From: JALOAT01 sp041687015
Lineage (GTDB): Bacteria > Pseudomonadota > Gammaproteobacteria > Thiohalomonadales > Thiohalomonadaceae
Assembly: GCA_041687015.1 (NCBI GenBank)
Contig: JAWLCT010000012.1
Span: 1-64,000, forward strand
DNA: 64,000 nucleotides
Reading direction: 5' to 3'
Positions 54,841 through 63,290 of the stretch are shown here, piece by piece. Below the pieces are notes generated by a model, which was not told where the DNA came from, did no database searches, and saw only the letters and a program-made list of their open reading frames with translations. Position 1 is the stretch's first letter. Each line of letters begins with the position of its first letter. The position numbers and the translations under genes were made by a program.

Positions 54841-55725
54841 ATGAAACGCATCATTCTGTTCGTCATGACCAATTTGGCCGTGATCCTGTTGTTGAGCATC
54901 ACGGCGCGCCTGCTCGGACTGGACCGCTTCATCGAAAACGGCGGTATCAACTTCACTGCGCTGTTGGGTTTCGCGGCCGTGTTTGGTTTCGGTGGCGCGT
55001 TCATTTCCCTGGCCATGTCCAAGTGGTCGGCAAAGCGTATGGTCGGTGCACAGGTCATCGATACCCCGCGCAACGAAGCCGAGGCATGGCTGTTGAACAC
55101 GGTGAAGCGTCAGGCCCAGCAGGCCGGCATCGGCATGCCCGAAGTCGCCGTCTATGACAGCCCGGAGGTGAACGCCTTCGCCACCGGCATGAACCGTGAC
55201 AACGCACTGGTGGCGGTGAGCACGGGTCTGCTGCGCAGCATGACCCGCGACGAGGCCGAGGCGGTGCTCGCCCATGAGGTGAGCCACGTGGCCAACGGCG
55301 ACATGGTGACCCTGGCGCTGATCCAGGGTGTGGTAAACACCTTCGTCATCGCCCTTGCGCGGGTGATCGGCTACTTTGTCGACCGTGCCCTGCAGGGCAA
55401 CAACAACGAGGAATACCGTCCCGGCATCGGTTACATGCTGACTTCGCTGGTCGCCGAGGTGATCCTGGGCATGTTCGCCTCTGTGATCGTCATGTGGTTC
55501 TCGCGCCAGCGTGAATTCCGTGCCGATGCCGGCGGCGCCAGTCTGGCCGGCCGCCAGAAGATGATCGCGGCCCTGGAACGCCTGCGCGCCAGCCACGTTC
55601 AGCCGCTGCCCGACCAAATGGCCGCCTTTGGCATCTCCGGCGGCGTTGCCCAGGGCCTGCGTAAACTGCTCCTCACCCATCCGCCGCTTGAGGAACGCAT
55701 CGCCGCCCTGCGCGCGATGGGCTGA
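54841..55725 (+). CDS. htpX: Membrane protease HtpX
   Basis: 294 residues. Two N-terminal membrane segments (about 3-25 and 36-60), the zinc motif VLAHEVSHVANGD, two further membrane segments and the Glu in SRQREFRADAGGA. A cytosol-facing M48 metalloprotease of membrane-protein quality control. GGAG before the ATG. Convergent with fimX across locus G. Confidence 0.94.
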   Translation: MKRIILFVMTNLAVILLLSITARLLGLDRFIENGGINFTALLGFAAVFGFGGAFISLAMSKWSAKRMVGAQVIDTPRNEAEAWLLNTVKRQAQQAGIGMPEVAVYDSPEVNAFATGMNRDNALVAVSTGLLRSMTRDEAEAVLAHEVSHVANGDMVTLALIQGVVNTFVIALARVIGYFVDRALQGNNNEEYRPGIGYMLTSLVAEVILGMFASVIVMWFSRQREFRADAGGASLAGRQKMIAALERLRASHVQPLPDQMAAFGISGGVAQGLRKLLLTHPPLEERIAALRAMG

Positions 55726-55739
55726 CGGGGCGGTAACGA

Positions 55740-55972
55740 AGATTAACCACGGAGGCCACGGAGGGCCGCGGAAGGGAAGAAGATCAACCACGGAGGCCAC
55801 GGAGAAGAGGGATCGGTCCGAATGGCTTCCCTGGTTCGGATGGAGCGAAGAGCACGCGGCAAGCCCGCATTCCGCTAGGAACCGCCTGTAGGCGGCGATT
55901 TGTCGGCGACCCACCAAATGAAGCAAAAAATTTGTTCTTCTCCGTGGCCCTCCGTGGCCTCCGTGGTTTTCT
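55740..55972. repeat. 9-bp-unit inverted-repeat element, locus G
   Basis: Two left arrays (55745-55772 and 55786-55804, both AACCACGGAGGCCACGGAG) and a right arm 55940-55968 (CTCCGTGGCCCTCCGTGG onward to GTGGTT). The loop includes a short REP-like palindrome (55876-55899, TAGGAACCGCC…GGCGGCGAT) and, at 55826-55850, an inverse fragment of the family-2 repeat. It lies between the convergent htpX and fimX genes. Confidence 0.8.
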
Positions 55973-55981
55973 CTTTCCTTC

Positions 55982-58066
55982 TTACAAACTGGCTTCGCCG
56001 CTGAAGTCGTAATTGAGTTCGCGGATGGGGCGTTGCAGGAAGTAGCCCTGGATGTAGTCGACGCCACTGCCCCACAAAACTGCCAAAGTGTTGGCATCTT
56101 CCACGAACTCCGCCACGGTGCGGCTCTGGGCCTCCTTGGCGGCGCTGGTGAGTTCCTTGAGGCGGTTTTGCAGTTTGCTGTCGCGGGCCACGTTCGACAC
56201 CAGGCTGCCTTCGAGTTTGAGGAAATCCGTGCGGATGTGGCGCAGGAGGTGGGTGGCATTTTCCGCTGAGCCGAAGTGATCGAGGGCGGTACGTACGTGG
56301 AGCTGCTTGAGACCGTCGAAGAACGGCTTCAACAAGCGCAGGTTGGCCTGGGCCACACTTTCGGCTACCTCGATGACCAGACAACCGCCCTCGAGGCGCG
56401 CCGCTTTCAGCAGTTCGCGAACCCACGGGAGCAGGTTGGGATCCCTCAGCGATGCCTCGGACAGGTTGACGAACAAATTGGTGCGCTTGCCGCTACGCCA
56501 GCGCTCGGCAAGGACCTTCACCGCGTGGTGCAGCACCCAGCGATCCACCGCGGCCATGAGACCGGTCTGTTCGGCCACCGGGATGAACTCCGTTGGGTCC
56601 ACCTCCTTGTCACCGTCGGCCATGCGCAGGTAGACCTCGTAGTTCTCGTTGGCGTCGCCGTGCAGGCTCACGATGGGCTGGTAGACCAGATAGAAGCTGT
56701 TGTCGCGCAGGGCCAGCTTGAGTTTCTTGGTCCATAGCAGCGCACGTTCCTTGGCCGCCATTTCTTCCGCCGCGGGATTGTAAATCTCGGCCCGGTTGCC
56801 ACCGGCATCCGCGGCCTTGCGACGGGCCCGTTCCGCACGGCCGAGAACCTCCTGGACATCGGTGAGGCTTTCGTTGAACAGGCCGATGCCGATGCTGCAG
56901 GTCAGCGAGACCGAGCGAGCGCCCGCATCTGCCACGTGGGCTTCGACTGCCGCCACCAACCTTTCGGCCAATGCCTGCGCCTGCGCGTCCTCGGCCCCGG
57001 GAACCAGGAGGGTGAACGCATAGCTGTCGAAGCGCGCCAGCACGGAGGTCGTTTCTGCGAGCTTCTTCTTCAGCAGGCCGGCAAGGTCGGCTACCAGCAG
57101 ATCGCTGGCGGCAATGCCGATTTCCTCGCGAATGCGCCGGAATTGGTCAGGTTCCAGGTACAACACGGCGCCGTGTTGACGGCCGGTGGATACCGTTTGC
57201 TGCAGTTCTTCGAGGAAGTATTGGCGGTTGTACAAGCCCGTGAGCAGGTCCTGCCGGGAGAGATCGTCGAGACGCTTTTCCAGCTCGCGACTGAGGGTCT
57301 GATCCCGGATGACCACCTGGATGCAGTGCTCGCCCTCATACATGGTGGGCGAGAACTCCATGGTCACGCGGAATTCGGTGGCGTCCGCTTTGAAGGCCCG
57401 TACTTCCAGGGAACTGCTGCCGCCCGACGGGTCCTTGCCCATGCGTCGCAGGAATTCCTTGAACTTGGCGTGATCGTCCGGGCTCACCATGCTGAGCAGG
57501 GGCATGCCCTCGATTTCCACCGCATCCTGGTAGCCGAACATCTGCAGATAGGATTCGTTGGCGTAGATGTGCATGCCCTCGTGCACATAGGCGATGGCGT
57601 CGCGCGAGGTATCGACCAGTGCCTGGGCGCGTTCGTTGGCCTGGGCGAGGGAGCGCTCGCATTGCGCCAGACGGCGGCGCACGCACACATCACCCACTTC
57701 GCGCATCACCACGTGTTCGAGGCGGGCAGGGTCCGTGAGGGATACGGTATCGCGCGCGCCGGCGCGCAGACAGGCGAGGGCTTCCGGGTGCTTGCCCGCT
57801 TCCTCAAGCACCACCAACGGCACATCCAGCTTCATGTCCTTGATGACGGCGAGCGCATCGGCGGCATTGAAAAAGGGGATTTCCAGCTTCGAGAGCACCA
57901 TGTCGCAGCTTTGTGCGGCGAGGCTTTTGCGCAGGTCTTCGCCGTCCTCGATGCGCGTTGTGCGCACGGCATGACCGGCGTTGCGGAGCATGTTGGATAC
58001 CGTCTCCGCATCATTCGAAGAGTCGTCGATGACGACCAGGTGTAGTGCTTCTTCTAGGGTCTTCAC
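55982..58066 (-). CDS. fimX: FimX-like c-di-GMP effector (REC-PAS-GGDEF-EAL, all degenerate)
   Basis: 694 residues, close to the 691 of Pseudomonas FimX. A receiver-like domain (about 8-125) lacks the phospho-Asp (DMVLSKLEIP has Lys60 in its place). PAS (about 145-260). The GGDEF site reads DSYAF (347-351) and the EAL motif is EVY (477-479), so neither synthesis nor hydrolysis is expected. FimX binds c-di-GMP through its inactive EAL domain and promotes type IV pilus assembly and twitching, so this implies type IV pili. It lies 50 bp downstream of epmB on the same strand. Confidence 0.88.
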   Translation of the reverse strand: MKTLEEALHLVVIDDSSNDAETVSNMLRNAGHAVRTTRIEDGEDLRKSLAAQSCDMVLSKLEIPFFNAADALAVIKDMKLDVPLVVLEEAGKHPEALACLRAGARDTVSLTDPARLEHVVMREVGDVCVRRRLAQCERSLAQANERAQALVDTSRDAIAYVHEGMHIYANESYLQMFGYQDAVEIEGMPLLSMVSPDDHAKFKEFLRRMGKDPSGGSSSLEVRAFKADATEFRVTMEFSPTMYEGEHCIQVVIRDQTLSRELEKRLDDLSRQDLLTGLYNRQYFLEELQQTVSTGRQHGAVLYLEPDQFRRIREEIGIAASDLLVADLAGLLKKKLAETTSVLARFDSYAFTLLVPGAEDAQAQALAERLVAAVEAHVADAGARSVSLTCSIGIGLFNESLTDVQEVLGRAERARRKAADAGGNRAEIYNPAAEEMAAKERALLWTKKLKLALRDNSFYLVYQPIVSLHGDANENYEVYLRMADGDKEVDPTEFIPVAEQTGLMAAVDRWVLHHAVKVLAERWRSGKRTNLFVNLSEASLRDPNLLPWVRELLKAARLEGGCLVIEVAESVAQANLRLLKPFFDGLKQLHVRTALDHFGSAENATHLLRHIRTDFLKLEGSLVSNVARDSKLQNRLKELTSAAKEAQSRTVAEFVEDANTLAVLWGSGVDYIQGYFLQRPIRELNYDFSGEASL

Positions 58067-58116
58067 GGTCTCTCCCGGACCGGGCCGCTGATTGAGCGGC
58101 CCCCATTCTTGCTTAA

Positions 58117-59127
58117 TCAGCTCGGGTTTTCCACCATGGCGACTACCGGCGTCTTCGCCGCCGCACCCGGGATCTCGCGCACCAGGCGCGGCAGGAGATA
58201 TCCCGGCAGTTGCCCACGCAGGCTCTCCAACAGGGCCGCGGCGCGCGGTTCGCTCACGGCAAAATGGGCTGCGCCGCTGACGGGATCGAGCATGTGCAGG
58301 TAATAGGGCAGCACGCCGGCAGCGAACAGCGCCTCGGACAGGGCCGCAAGCGTCGGCACGTCATCGTTCACCCCGGCAAGCAGCACGGCCTGGTTCAGCA
58401 GGGTGATCCCGGCGTGGCGCAAGGCGTGCAATGCCTCGGCCACGGTGTTGTCCAATTCGTCGGCATGGTTGGCATGTATCACTATGACACAGGGCAGGCG
58501 CGTACCGGTGAGCGCGGTGACGAGTCCGGCAGTGACCCGCTCGGGCAGCACGACAGGCAACCGGGTGTGTACGCGCAGGCGTCGCACGTGAGGAAGGGCC
58601 GCCAGTTGGCGGACCAGGGCCGCGAGGCGCTCATCGTCGAGCATGAGGGGATCGCCGCCGCTGAGGATCACCTCGTGGATATCCGTATCGCCGGCAATCA
58701 CGGCGAGGGCGGATTGAAATTCACCCTGCGCAGCGTTCTCAGCGCCGTAGGGGAAGTGACGGCGGAAGCAGTAACGGCAGTGCACCGCGCAGGCTCCGGT
58801 CACCACCAGCAGGGCGCGGCCACGGTATTTTTGCAGCACACCGGCACCTCGGCGCGCGTCCATGTCGCCGACCGGGTCGGCGATGAACCCGGGTACGTCG
58901 AGGCGTTCCTCGGCCCGCGCGAGTACCTGGCGCAGCAAGGGGTCGGCGGGATCACCCTTGCGCATGCGAGTGACGAAACCGCGGGGCACGCGCAGGGGGA
59001 AGTCCTGGGCGGCGTCCCGGGCGCCTGCAAGCAGCGTGTCGGGCAGGTCGAGCTCGGCGAGCAGTTCGGCCGCATCGCGCACGGCGTTGGCGAGGGCGTG
59101 TTTCCAATCGGCGCTTCGGGGTATCAT
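58117..59127 (-). CDS. epmB: EF-P beta-lysylation protein EpmB
   Basis: 336 residues; a radical-SAM lysine 2,3-aminomutase-type enzyme that isomerises alpha-lysine to beta-lysine for EF-P modification. The radical-SAM cluster is Cys113, Cys117, Cys120 (GACAVHCRYCFRRHF). SGGDPLML is also typical. ATG at 59127 (MIPRSADWKHALANAV). Divergent from efp with a 45-bp gap. Confidence 0.93.
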   Translation of the reverse strand: MIPRSADWKHALANAVRDAAELLAELDLPDTLLAGARDAAQDFPLRVPRGFVTRMRKGDPADPLLRQVLARAEERLDVPGFIADPVGDMDARRGAGVLQKYRGRALLVVTGACAVHCRYCFRRHFPYGAENAAQGEFQSALAVIAGDTDIHEVILSGGDPLMLDDERLAALVRQLAALPHVRRLRVHTRLPVVLPERVTAGLVTALTGTRLPCVIVIHANHADELDNTVAEALHALRHAGITLLNQAVLLAGVNDDVPTLAALSEALFAAGVLPYYLHMLDPVSGAAHFAVSEPRAAALLESLRGQLPGYLLPRLVREIPGAAAKTPVVAMVENPS

Positions 59128-59172
59128 ATTCGGCTTTATTGGGAGGGGTATTGGCCCCGAAACGAGGCAGGT

Positions 59173-59745
59173 ATGGCTACTTTCAGCACCAACGAATTCA
59201 AGCGCGGACTGAAAATCATGCTGGACGGCGACCCGTGCAGCATCATTGAAAACGAGTTCGTGAAGCCCGGCAAGGGCCAGGCGTTCAATCGTGTCAAAAT
59301 CCGCAACCTCAAGACCGGGCGTGTGATCGAACGCACTTTCAAGTCCGGCGATACCGTCGAAGGGGCGGACGTGGTCGACCTCGAGTACCAGTACCTGTAC
59401 TCCGATGGCGAAGTCTGGCACTTCATGCATCCCGAGACCTTCGAACAGTTGTCCGCCGACGCCAAGGCCGTGGGCGATTCCTCCGTTTGGCTGAAGGAGC
59501 AGGACATCTGCATTCTCACCCTGTGGAACGGCGTGCCCATCGCGGTGACCCCGCCCAACCATACGGTGCTCAAGGTGGTCGATACCGAACCCGGCATCCG
59601 CGGTGATACCGCCACCGGCGGCAGCAAGCCTGCGCGCCTGGAGACGGGTGCCGTGGTGCAGGTGCCCCTGTTCATCAACATCGGCGACACCCTCAAGGTG
59701 GATACCCGCACGGGCGAATACCTGTCGCGCGCCGAGAAGGGTTAA
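59173..59745 (+). CDS. efp: Elongation factor P
   Basis: 190 residues, three beta-barrel domains. The modified residue is Lys34 in VKPGKGQAF, the E. coli-type context recognised by EpmA. It relieves ribosome stalling at polyproline. ATG at 59173. epmA follows 7 bp after its stop. Confidence 0.96.
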   Translation: MATFSTNEFKRGLKIMLDGDPCSIIENEFVKPGKGQAFNRVKIRNLKTGRVIERTFKSGDTVEGADVVDLEYQYLYSDGEVWHFMHPETFEQLSADAKAVGDSSVWLKEQDICILTLWNGVPIAVTPPNHTVLKVVDTEPGIRGDTATGGSKPARLETGAVVQVPLFINIGDTLKVDTRTGEYLSRAEKG

Positions 59746-59752
59746 TCCCCGC

Positions 59753-60745
59753 GTGACCGACACCGACCTCTGGCGCCCCAGCGCCGCGCTCGAGGTGCTT
59801 CAATCCCGCGCCCGTATCGTTGCCAGGATACGGGCGTTTTTTTCAGCCCGCGCCGTTCTCGAGGTGGAAACGCCGCTGCTGTCCGCTGCGGGTGCAACAG
59901 ACCCGCACCTGGACAGTTTCCGCACCGTGTATCAGGGGCCGGGCGCACCCGCCGGGCGCACGCTGTACCTGCATACATCCCCGGAGTTTCCCATGAAGCG
60001 CCTGCTCGCGGCGGGCAGCGGGCCGATTTATCAGCTCTGCCGCGTGTTCCGCCAAGGCGAGGCCGGGCGTCGGCACAACCCCGAGTTCACCATGCTGGAG
60101 TGGTACCGACCGGGTTTCGACGATCACGCCCTCATGGACGAAGCGGAGTCGTTACTCCGTGACGTGTTGGGTGAAAGCCGGGCACTGGGCGCGACCGAGC
60201 GGCTCAGCTACCGCGAGGCCTTCGAGCGCCACGCGGGCGTGGACCCGCACCGGGCGGATGAAGCGGCACTGCGTGAGGCCTGCGAACGTCATGGTGTCCC
60301 ACCCGTGCCGGGATTGGAGGGGCGCGATGCCTGGCTCGACCTGTTGCTCACCCACGTAGTGGAACCGCAGCTCGGCCGCGGCCGGCTGTGTTTTCTCCAC
60401 GACTATCCTGCCTCCCAGGCCGCGCTCGCGCGCCTGCGGACTGACGCGCGCGGCGATACCGTGGCCGCGCGCTTCGAGCTTTACTGCGAGGGCGTGGAAT
60501 TGGCCAACGGCTATCACGAATTGCTGGACGCCGATGAGCAGGCCAGGCGCTTTGCCGCGGACCGCAGCACGCGTGTCCGCAACGGGCTGCCCGATGTTCC
60601 CGCCGACGAGAACCTCATCGCCGCGCTCCGGCATGGGCTGCCCGATTGCGCGGGTGTTGCGCTGGGAATCGACCGGTTGGTCATGCTGGCGGTCGGGGCG
60701 GCATCCGTCGAGGATGCGATGGCGTTTTCGCTGGGGCGGGCGTGA
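59753..60745 (+). CDS. epmA: EF-P lysine aminoacylase EpmA (GenX/PoxA)
   Basis: 330 residues, a LysRS catalytic-domain paralogue lacking the anticodon domain. LHTSPEFPMKRLL, EFTMLEWYRPG and the C-terminal GVALGIDRLVML motif are present. It ligates beta-lysine to EF-P Lys34. GTG start at 59753. With epmB next door, the pathway is present except epmC, which is not in the window. Confidence 0.94.
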   Translation: MTDTDLWRPSAALEVLQSRARIVARIRAFFSARAVLEVETPLLSAAGATDPHLDSFRTVYQGPGAPAGRTLYLHTSPEFPMKRLLAAGSGPIYQLCRVFRQGEAGRRHNPEFTMLEWYRPGFDDHALMDEAESLLRDVLGESRALGATERLSYREAFERHAGVDPHRADEAALREACERHGVPPVPGLEGRDAWLDLLLTHVVEPQLGRGRLCFLHDYPASQAALARLRTDARGDTVAARFELYCEGVELANGYHELLDADEQARRFAADRSTRVRNGLPDVPADENLIAALRHGLPDCAGVALGIDRLVMLAVGAASVEDAMAFSLGRA

Positions 60746-60859
60746 GGGGCTTTTCGCCTGGTTGAGGCGGATGTGTGGTTTTTCGCGGTCGTGGGGCACC
60801 TTGGTGCACAACATGGCTTCGCAACGTGACCTACGGAGAAACCCGCGAAGGTCATCCGC

Positions 60860-61738
60860 TCAGCTGCGGCTGCCGATGCGCTGCCCCATAAGCACCGGCG
60901 CATGTGCCGAAAGGCCGTCTTCCCAGGCGAGGGCGTCGGGGCCGAACAGCAGGATCACCGTGGAACCCATGTTAAAGCGGCCGATCTCATCGCCTTTTTC
61001 GAAGGGGTGCGCACGCGGCCCCTCATAACCCCAGGCGCGCACGATCTTGCCGGCGGGCGGTGTCACTACGCCATGCCAGACCGTCTCGATGCTGCCCACG
61101 AATACCGCGCCCACCATCACCACGGCCATGGGGCCCAGTTCCGTATCGAAAAGCGCCACCACGCGCTCGTTGCGTGCGAACAGGCGCGGAATGGCTCGGG
61201 TGGTGGCCGGGTTGACGCTGAACAGTCGCCCGGGCACGTGCACCATGCTGCGCAGGGTGCCGCTCACAGGCATGTGGATGCGGTGGTAGTCGCGGGGTGA
61301 GAGATAGATGGTGGCGAAGCGCCCACCCTGGAATGGGTCCGCCAGTTCCGCCACACCACCGAGCAGTTCCTGTACCGAGAAGTCATGCCCCTTGGCCTGG
61401 AACACCCGACCGTCGGTGACGGTGCCGAGCTGGCTGACGGTGCCGTCCACCGGTGAGCAAACCGCCTCGGAGGCCGTATCGACAGGACGCACGCCCGGCT
61501 TGAGGGCGCGGGTGAAAAAGCTGTTGAAATCCGCGTAGGCGTGCGACTCGCTCTCCGCTGCCTCGGCCATGTCGATACGAAAATGGCGGATGAACGCATC
61601 GATGAGCCAATTCTTGAAGCCCTGGTGACGCACGCGCGTGAGCCACAGCATGCCAAGCGAAAGCAAATGCCCGGGCATGAGGTATTGTGGCCAGGCTTTC
61701 AGGTAGTCGGTCGGGGAGGCGGGACGTTGCGATGACAT
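60860..61738 (-). CDS. psd: Phosphatidylserine decarboxylase
   Basis: 292 residues. Proenzyme with the self-cleavage site MGST (Gly-Ser) in FNMGSTVILLFG and the SPVDGTVSQLG and YHRIHMPVSG motifs. Makes phosphatidylethanolamine in the inner membrane. It follows the SCO gene by four bases, so the two are co-transcribed, an unexpected pairing. Confidence 0.95.
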   Translation of the reverse strand: MSSQRPASPTDYLKAWPQYLMPGHLLSLGMLWLTRVRHQGFKNWLIDAFIRHFRIDMAEAAESESHAYADFNSFFTRALKPGVRPVDTASEAVCSPVDGTVSQLGTVTDGRVFQAKGHDFSVQELLGGVAELADPFQGGRFATIYLSPRDYHRIHMPVSGTLRSMVHVPGRLFSVNPATTRAIPRLFARNERVVALFDTELGPMAVVMVGAVFVGSIETVWHGVVTPPAGKIVRAWGYEGPRAHPFEKGDEIGRFNMGSTVILLFGPDALAWEDGLSAHAPVLMGQRIGSRS

Positions 61739-61741
61739 GAT

Positions 61742-62374
61742 TCAGCGTTCGTAATAGCTGCGGATGCGGGCCAGGGTTTCGGCAACCTGCGCGGCCTCGT
61801 GGGGCGGCTGCAGGCGCGCGTAATAGCGGCCTTGCGGGTCGATGAGGTACAGGGTGGCTGAGTGGTTGACGATGTAGCTGTCGCCTTCGGTGTCGCCCTC
61901 GAACATGTACACCCCACCCAGCTGACGCACCAGGGCGTCGATTTGTTCCCGTTCGCCGGTGGCGCCGATGAAGGCCGGGTGGAAGTAAGCCAGATAGTCC
62001 CTCAGTTGCGCAGGGCTATCCCGTTTGGGGTCTACCGAGACGAACACGAACTGGGTATGGTCAAGACCGTCCGGCGACGCTTCCATGCGCCTGGCGGTGC
62101 CCACCAGGGTCTGGAGCGTGGTGGGGCAGACATCGGGGCAATGGGTGTAGCCGATGAACATCAGCGACCACTTGCCTTGCAGGCGCGCTGCGTCCAGGAC
62201 GCTGCCGTCCTGAGCCGTGAGCTGGAAGGGTGTTATCGCGCGGGGTTCCGACAGCAGCGGTGCGCTCAATTCGGGCGGCGGAAGTACCGGCCCGGACTGT
62301 TTCCAGAACAACACGCCTGCGACCAGGCCGAGGGCCAGGCTCGCGGTGATGAGCAAGGGATAACGTCGTTTCAT
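61742..62374 (-). CDS. SCO1/SenC-family protein
   Basis: 210 residues. N-terminal membrane anchor (about 6-26), thioredoxin-like domain with copper motif CPDVC (Cys-x3-Cys, in YTHCPDVCPTT) and the distal His in VNHSATLYLI. SCO proteins deliver copper to or help build the CuA site of cytochrome c oxidase, so aerobic respiration with a CuA oxidase is likely. ATG at 62374 (MKRRYPLLITASL). Confidence 0.9.
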   Translation of the reverse strand: MKRRYPLLITASLALGLVAGVLFWKQSGPVLPPPELSAPLLSEPRAITPFQLTAQDGSVLDAARLQGKWSLMFIGYTHCPDVCPTTLQTLVGTARRMEASPDGLDHTQFVFVSVDPKRDSPAQLRDYLAYFHPAFIGATGEREQIDALVRQLGGVYMFEGDTEGDSYIVNHSATLYLIDPQGRYYARLQPPHEAAQVAETLARIRSYYER

Positions 62375-62424
62375 GCGGCGTAGTATACGGGGCCAGGGCC
62401 GGCCGGGGAGAGGGAGAAGACGCG

Positions 62425-62886
62425 ATGGCGGACATTTCTTACATCCTGGCGAAGCAGGCACGCCCGGTCTGGGCCCCGGACCTGGAAGACGTGGCGCTCG
62501 ATGCGGCCGACATGGTGGAGATTCCGCTGCTCGGCCACGTGACCGCCGGCGCCCCCATGGACGTGTGTACCGTGGAAGAACGGGTGTCCGTTCCGGCGCA
62601 GATGGTGCGCAAGAACACCTATGCCCTGCGCGTGCGCGGGCATTCCATGGTGGACGACAACATCCAGGACGGTGACATCATCGTGGTCGAAAAACGCGAG
62701 ACGGCGGAAAACGGCCAGTCCGTGGTGGCCATGATTAACGGCGAGACCGTCACGCTGAAAAAATTCTATGTAGAGCCCGACGGTATCCGCCTGCAACCGG
62801 CCAACCCGTCCATGGCACCCATCATCCTGCGCAACGAGGAAGTGCAGATCCTCGGCATCGTCACCGGCGTCATTCGCGCGCTGTGA
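62425..62886 (+). CDS. LexA/UmuD-like S24 protein lacking the DNA-binding domain
   Basis: 153 residues, a LexA-type S24 fold with the catalytic Ser74 (VRGHSMVDDNI) and Lys112 (GETVTLKKF), and the self-cleavage site Ala41-Gly42 (VTAGAP). The N-terminal 30 residues are not a winged HTH, so it cannot bind DNA as LexA does. UmuD has this domain plan and feeds a polymerase (UmuC), but no umuC is adjacent. It may be UmuD-like or another S24 regulator. ATG at 62425 follows GGAGAAG. Divergent from the SCO gene and followed by a strong terminator. Confidence 0.85.
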   Translation: MADISYILAKQARPVWAPDLEDVALDAADMVEIPLLGHVTAGAPMDVCTVEERVSVPAQMVRKNTYALRVRGHSMVDDNIQDGDIIVVEKRETAENGQSVVAMINGETVTLKKFYVEPDGIRLQPANPSMAPIILRNEEVQILGIVTGVIRAL

Positions 62887-62925
62887 AGAACGAATAAGGG
62901 GGGAGGGCCGCGCCCTTAACGCGGT

Positions 62926-62959
62926 AAAGCCGCTTCGGTAACGAAGCGGCTTTTTTTTT
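62926..62959 (+). terminator. Intrinsic terminator of the S24 gene
   Basis: AAAGCCGCTTCG / CGAAGCGGCTTT form a perfect 12-bp stem with a GTAA loop, running into a nine-T tract. 39 bases after the stop. Confidence 0.92.
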
Positions 62960-62960
62960 G

Positions 62961-63285
62961 AAAGATCAACCACGGAGGGCCGCGGAGAAGGCAAGCGTAC
63001 TGCTGTCAGGTGCTTCGAAACGTGATTTCCCCGCGCGGGCATCTTTCTCCGTGGCCCTCCGTGGCCTCCGTGNNNNNNNNNNNNNNNNNNNNNNNNNNNN
63101 NNNNNNNNNNNNNNNNNNNNNNNNNNNNNNNNNNNNNNNNNNNNNNNNNNNNNNNNNNNNNNNNNNNNNNNNGGAGGGCCGCGGAGAAGGCAAGCGTACT
63201 GCTGTCAGGTGCTTCGAAACGTGATTTCCCCGCGCGGGCATCTTTCTCCGTGGCCCTCCGTGGCCTCCGTGGCCTCCGTGGTCCT
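62961..63285. repeat. 9-bp-unit inverted-repeat element, locus H, interrupted by the assembly gap
   Basis: Left arm 62968-62987 (AACCACGGAGGGCCGCGGAG). Right arm 63048-63072, repeated at 63247-63283 (CTCCGTGGCCCTCCGTGGCC onward). It lies between the convergent S24 and ppsA genes. The internal 99-base duplication flanking the N-run is discussed as a separate finding. Confidence 0.75.
63073..63172. other. Assembly gap (100 N)
   Basis: Exactly 100 N, the usual placeholder for a gap of unknown size. The 99 bases on the left (62974-63072) equal the 99 bases on the right (63173-63271). Confidence 0.98.
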
Positions 63286-63290
63286 CTCTT

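Noticed and set aside
59128..59763. N-terminal extension of epmB across efp
   Set aside because: It would overlap all of efp on the other strand; the epmB family start is at 59127.
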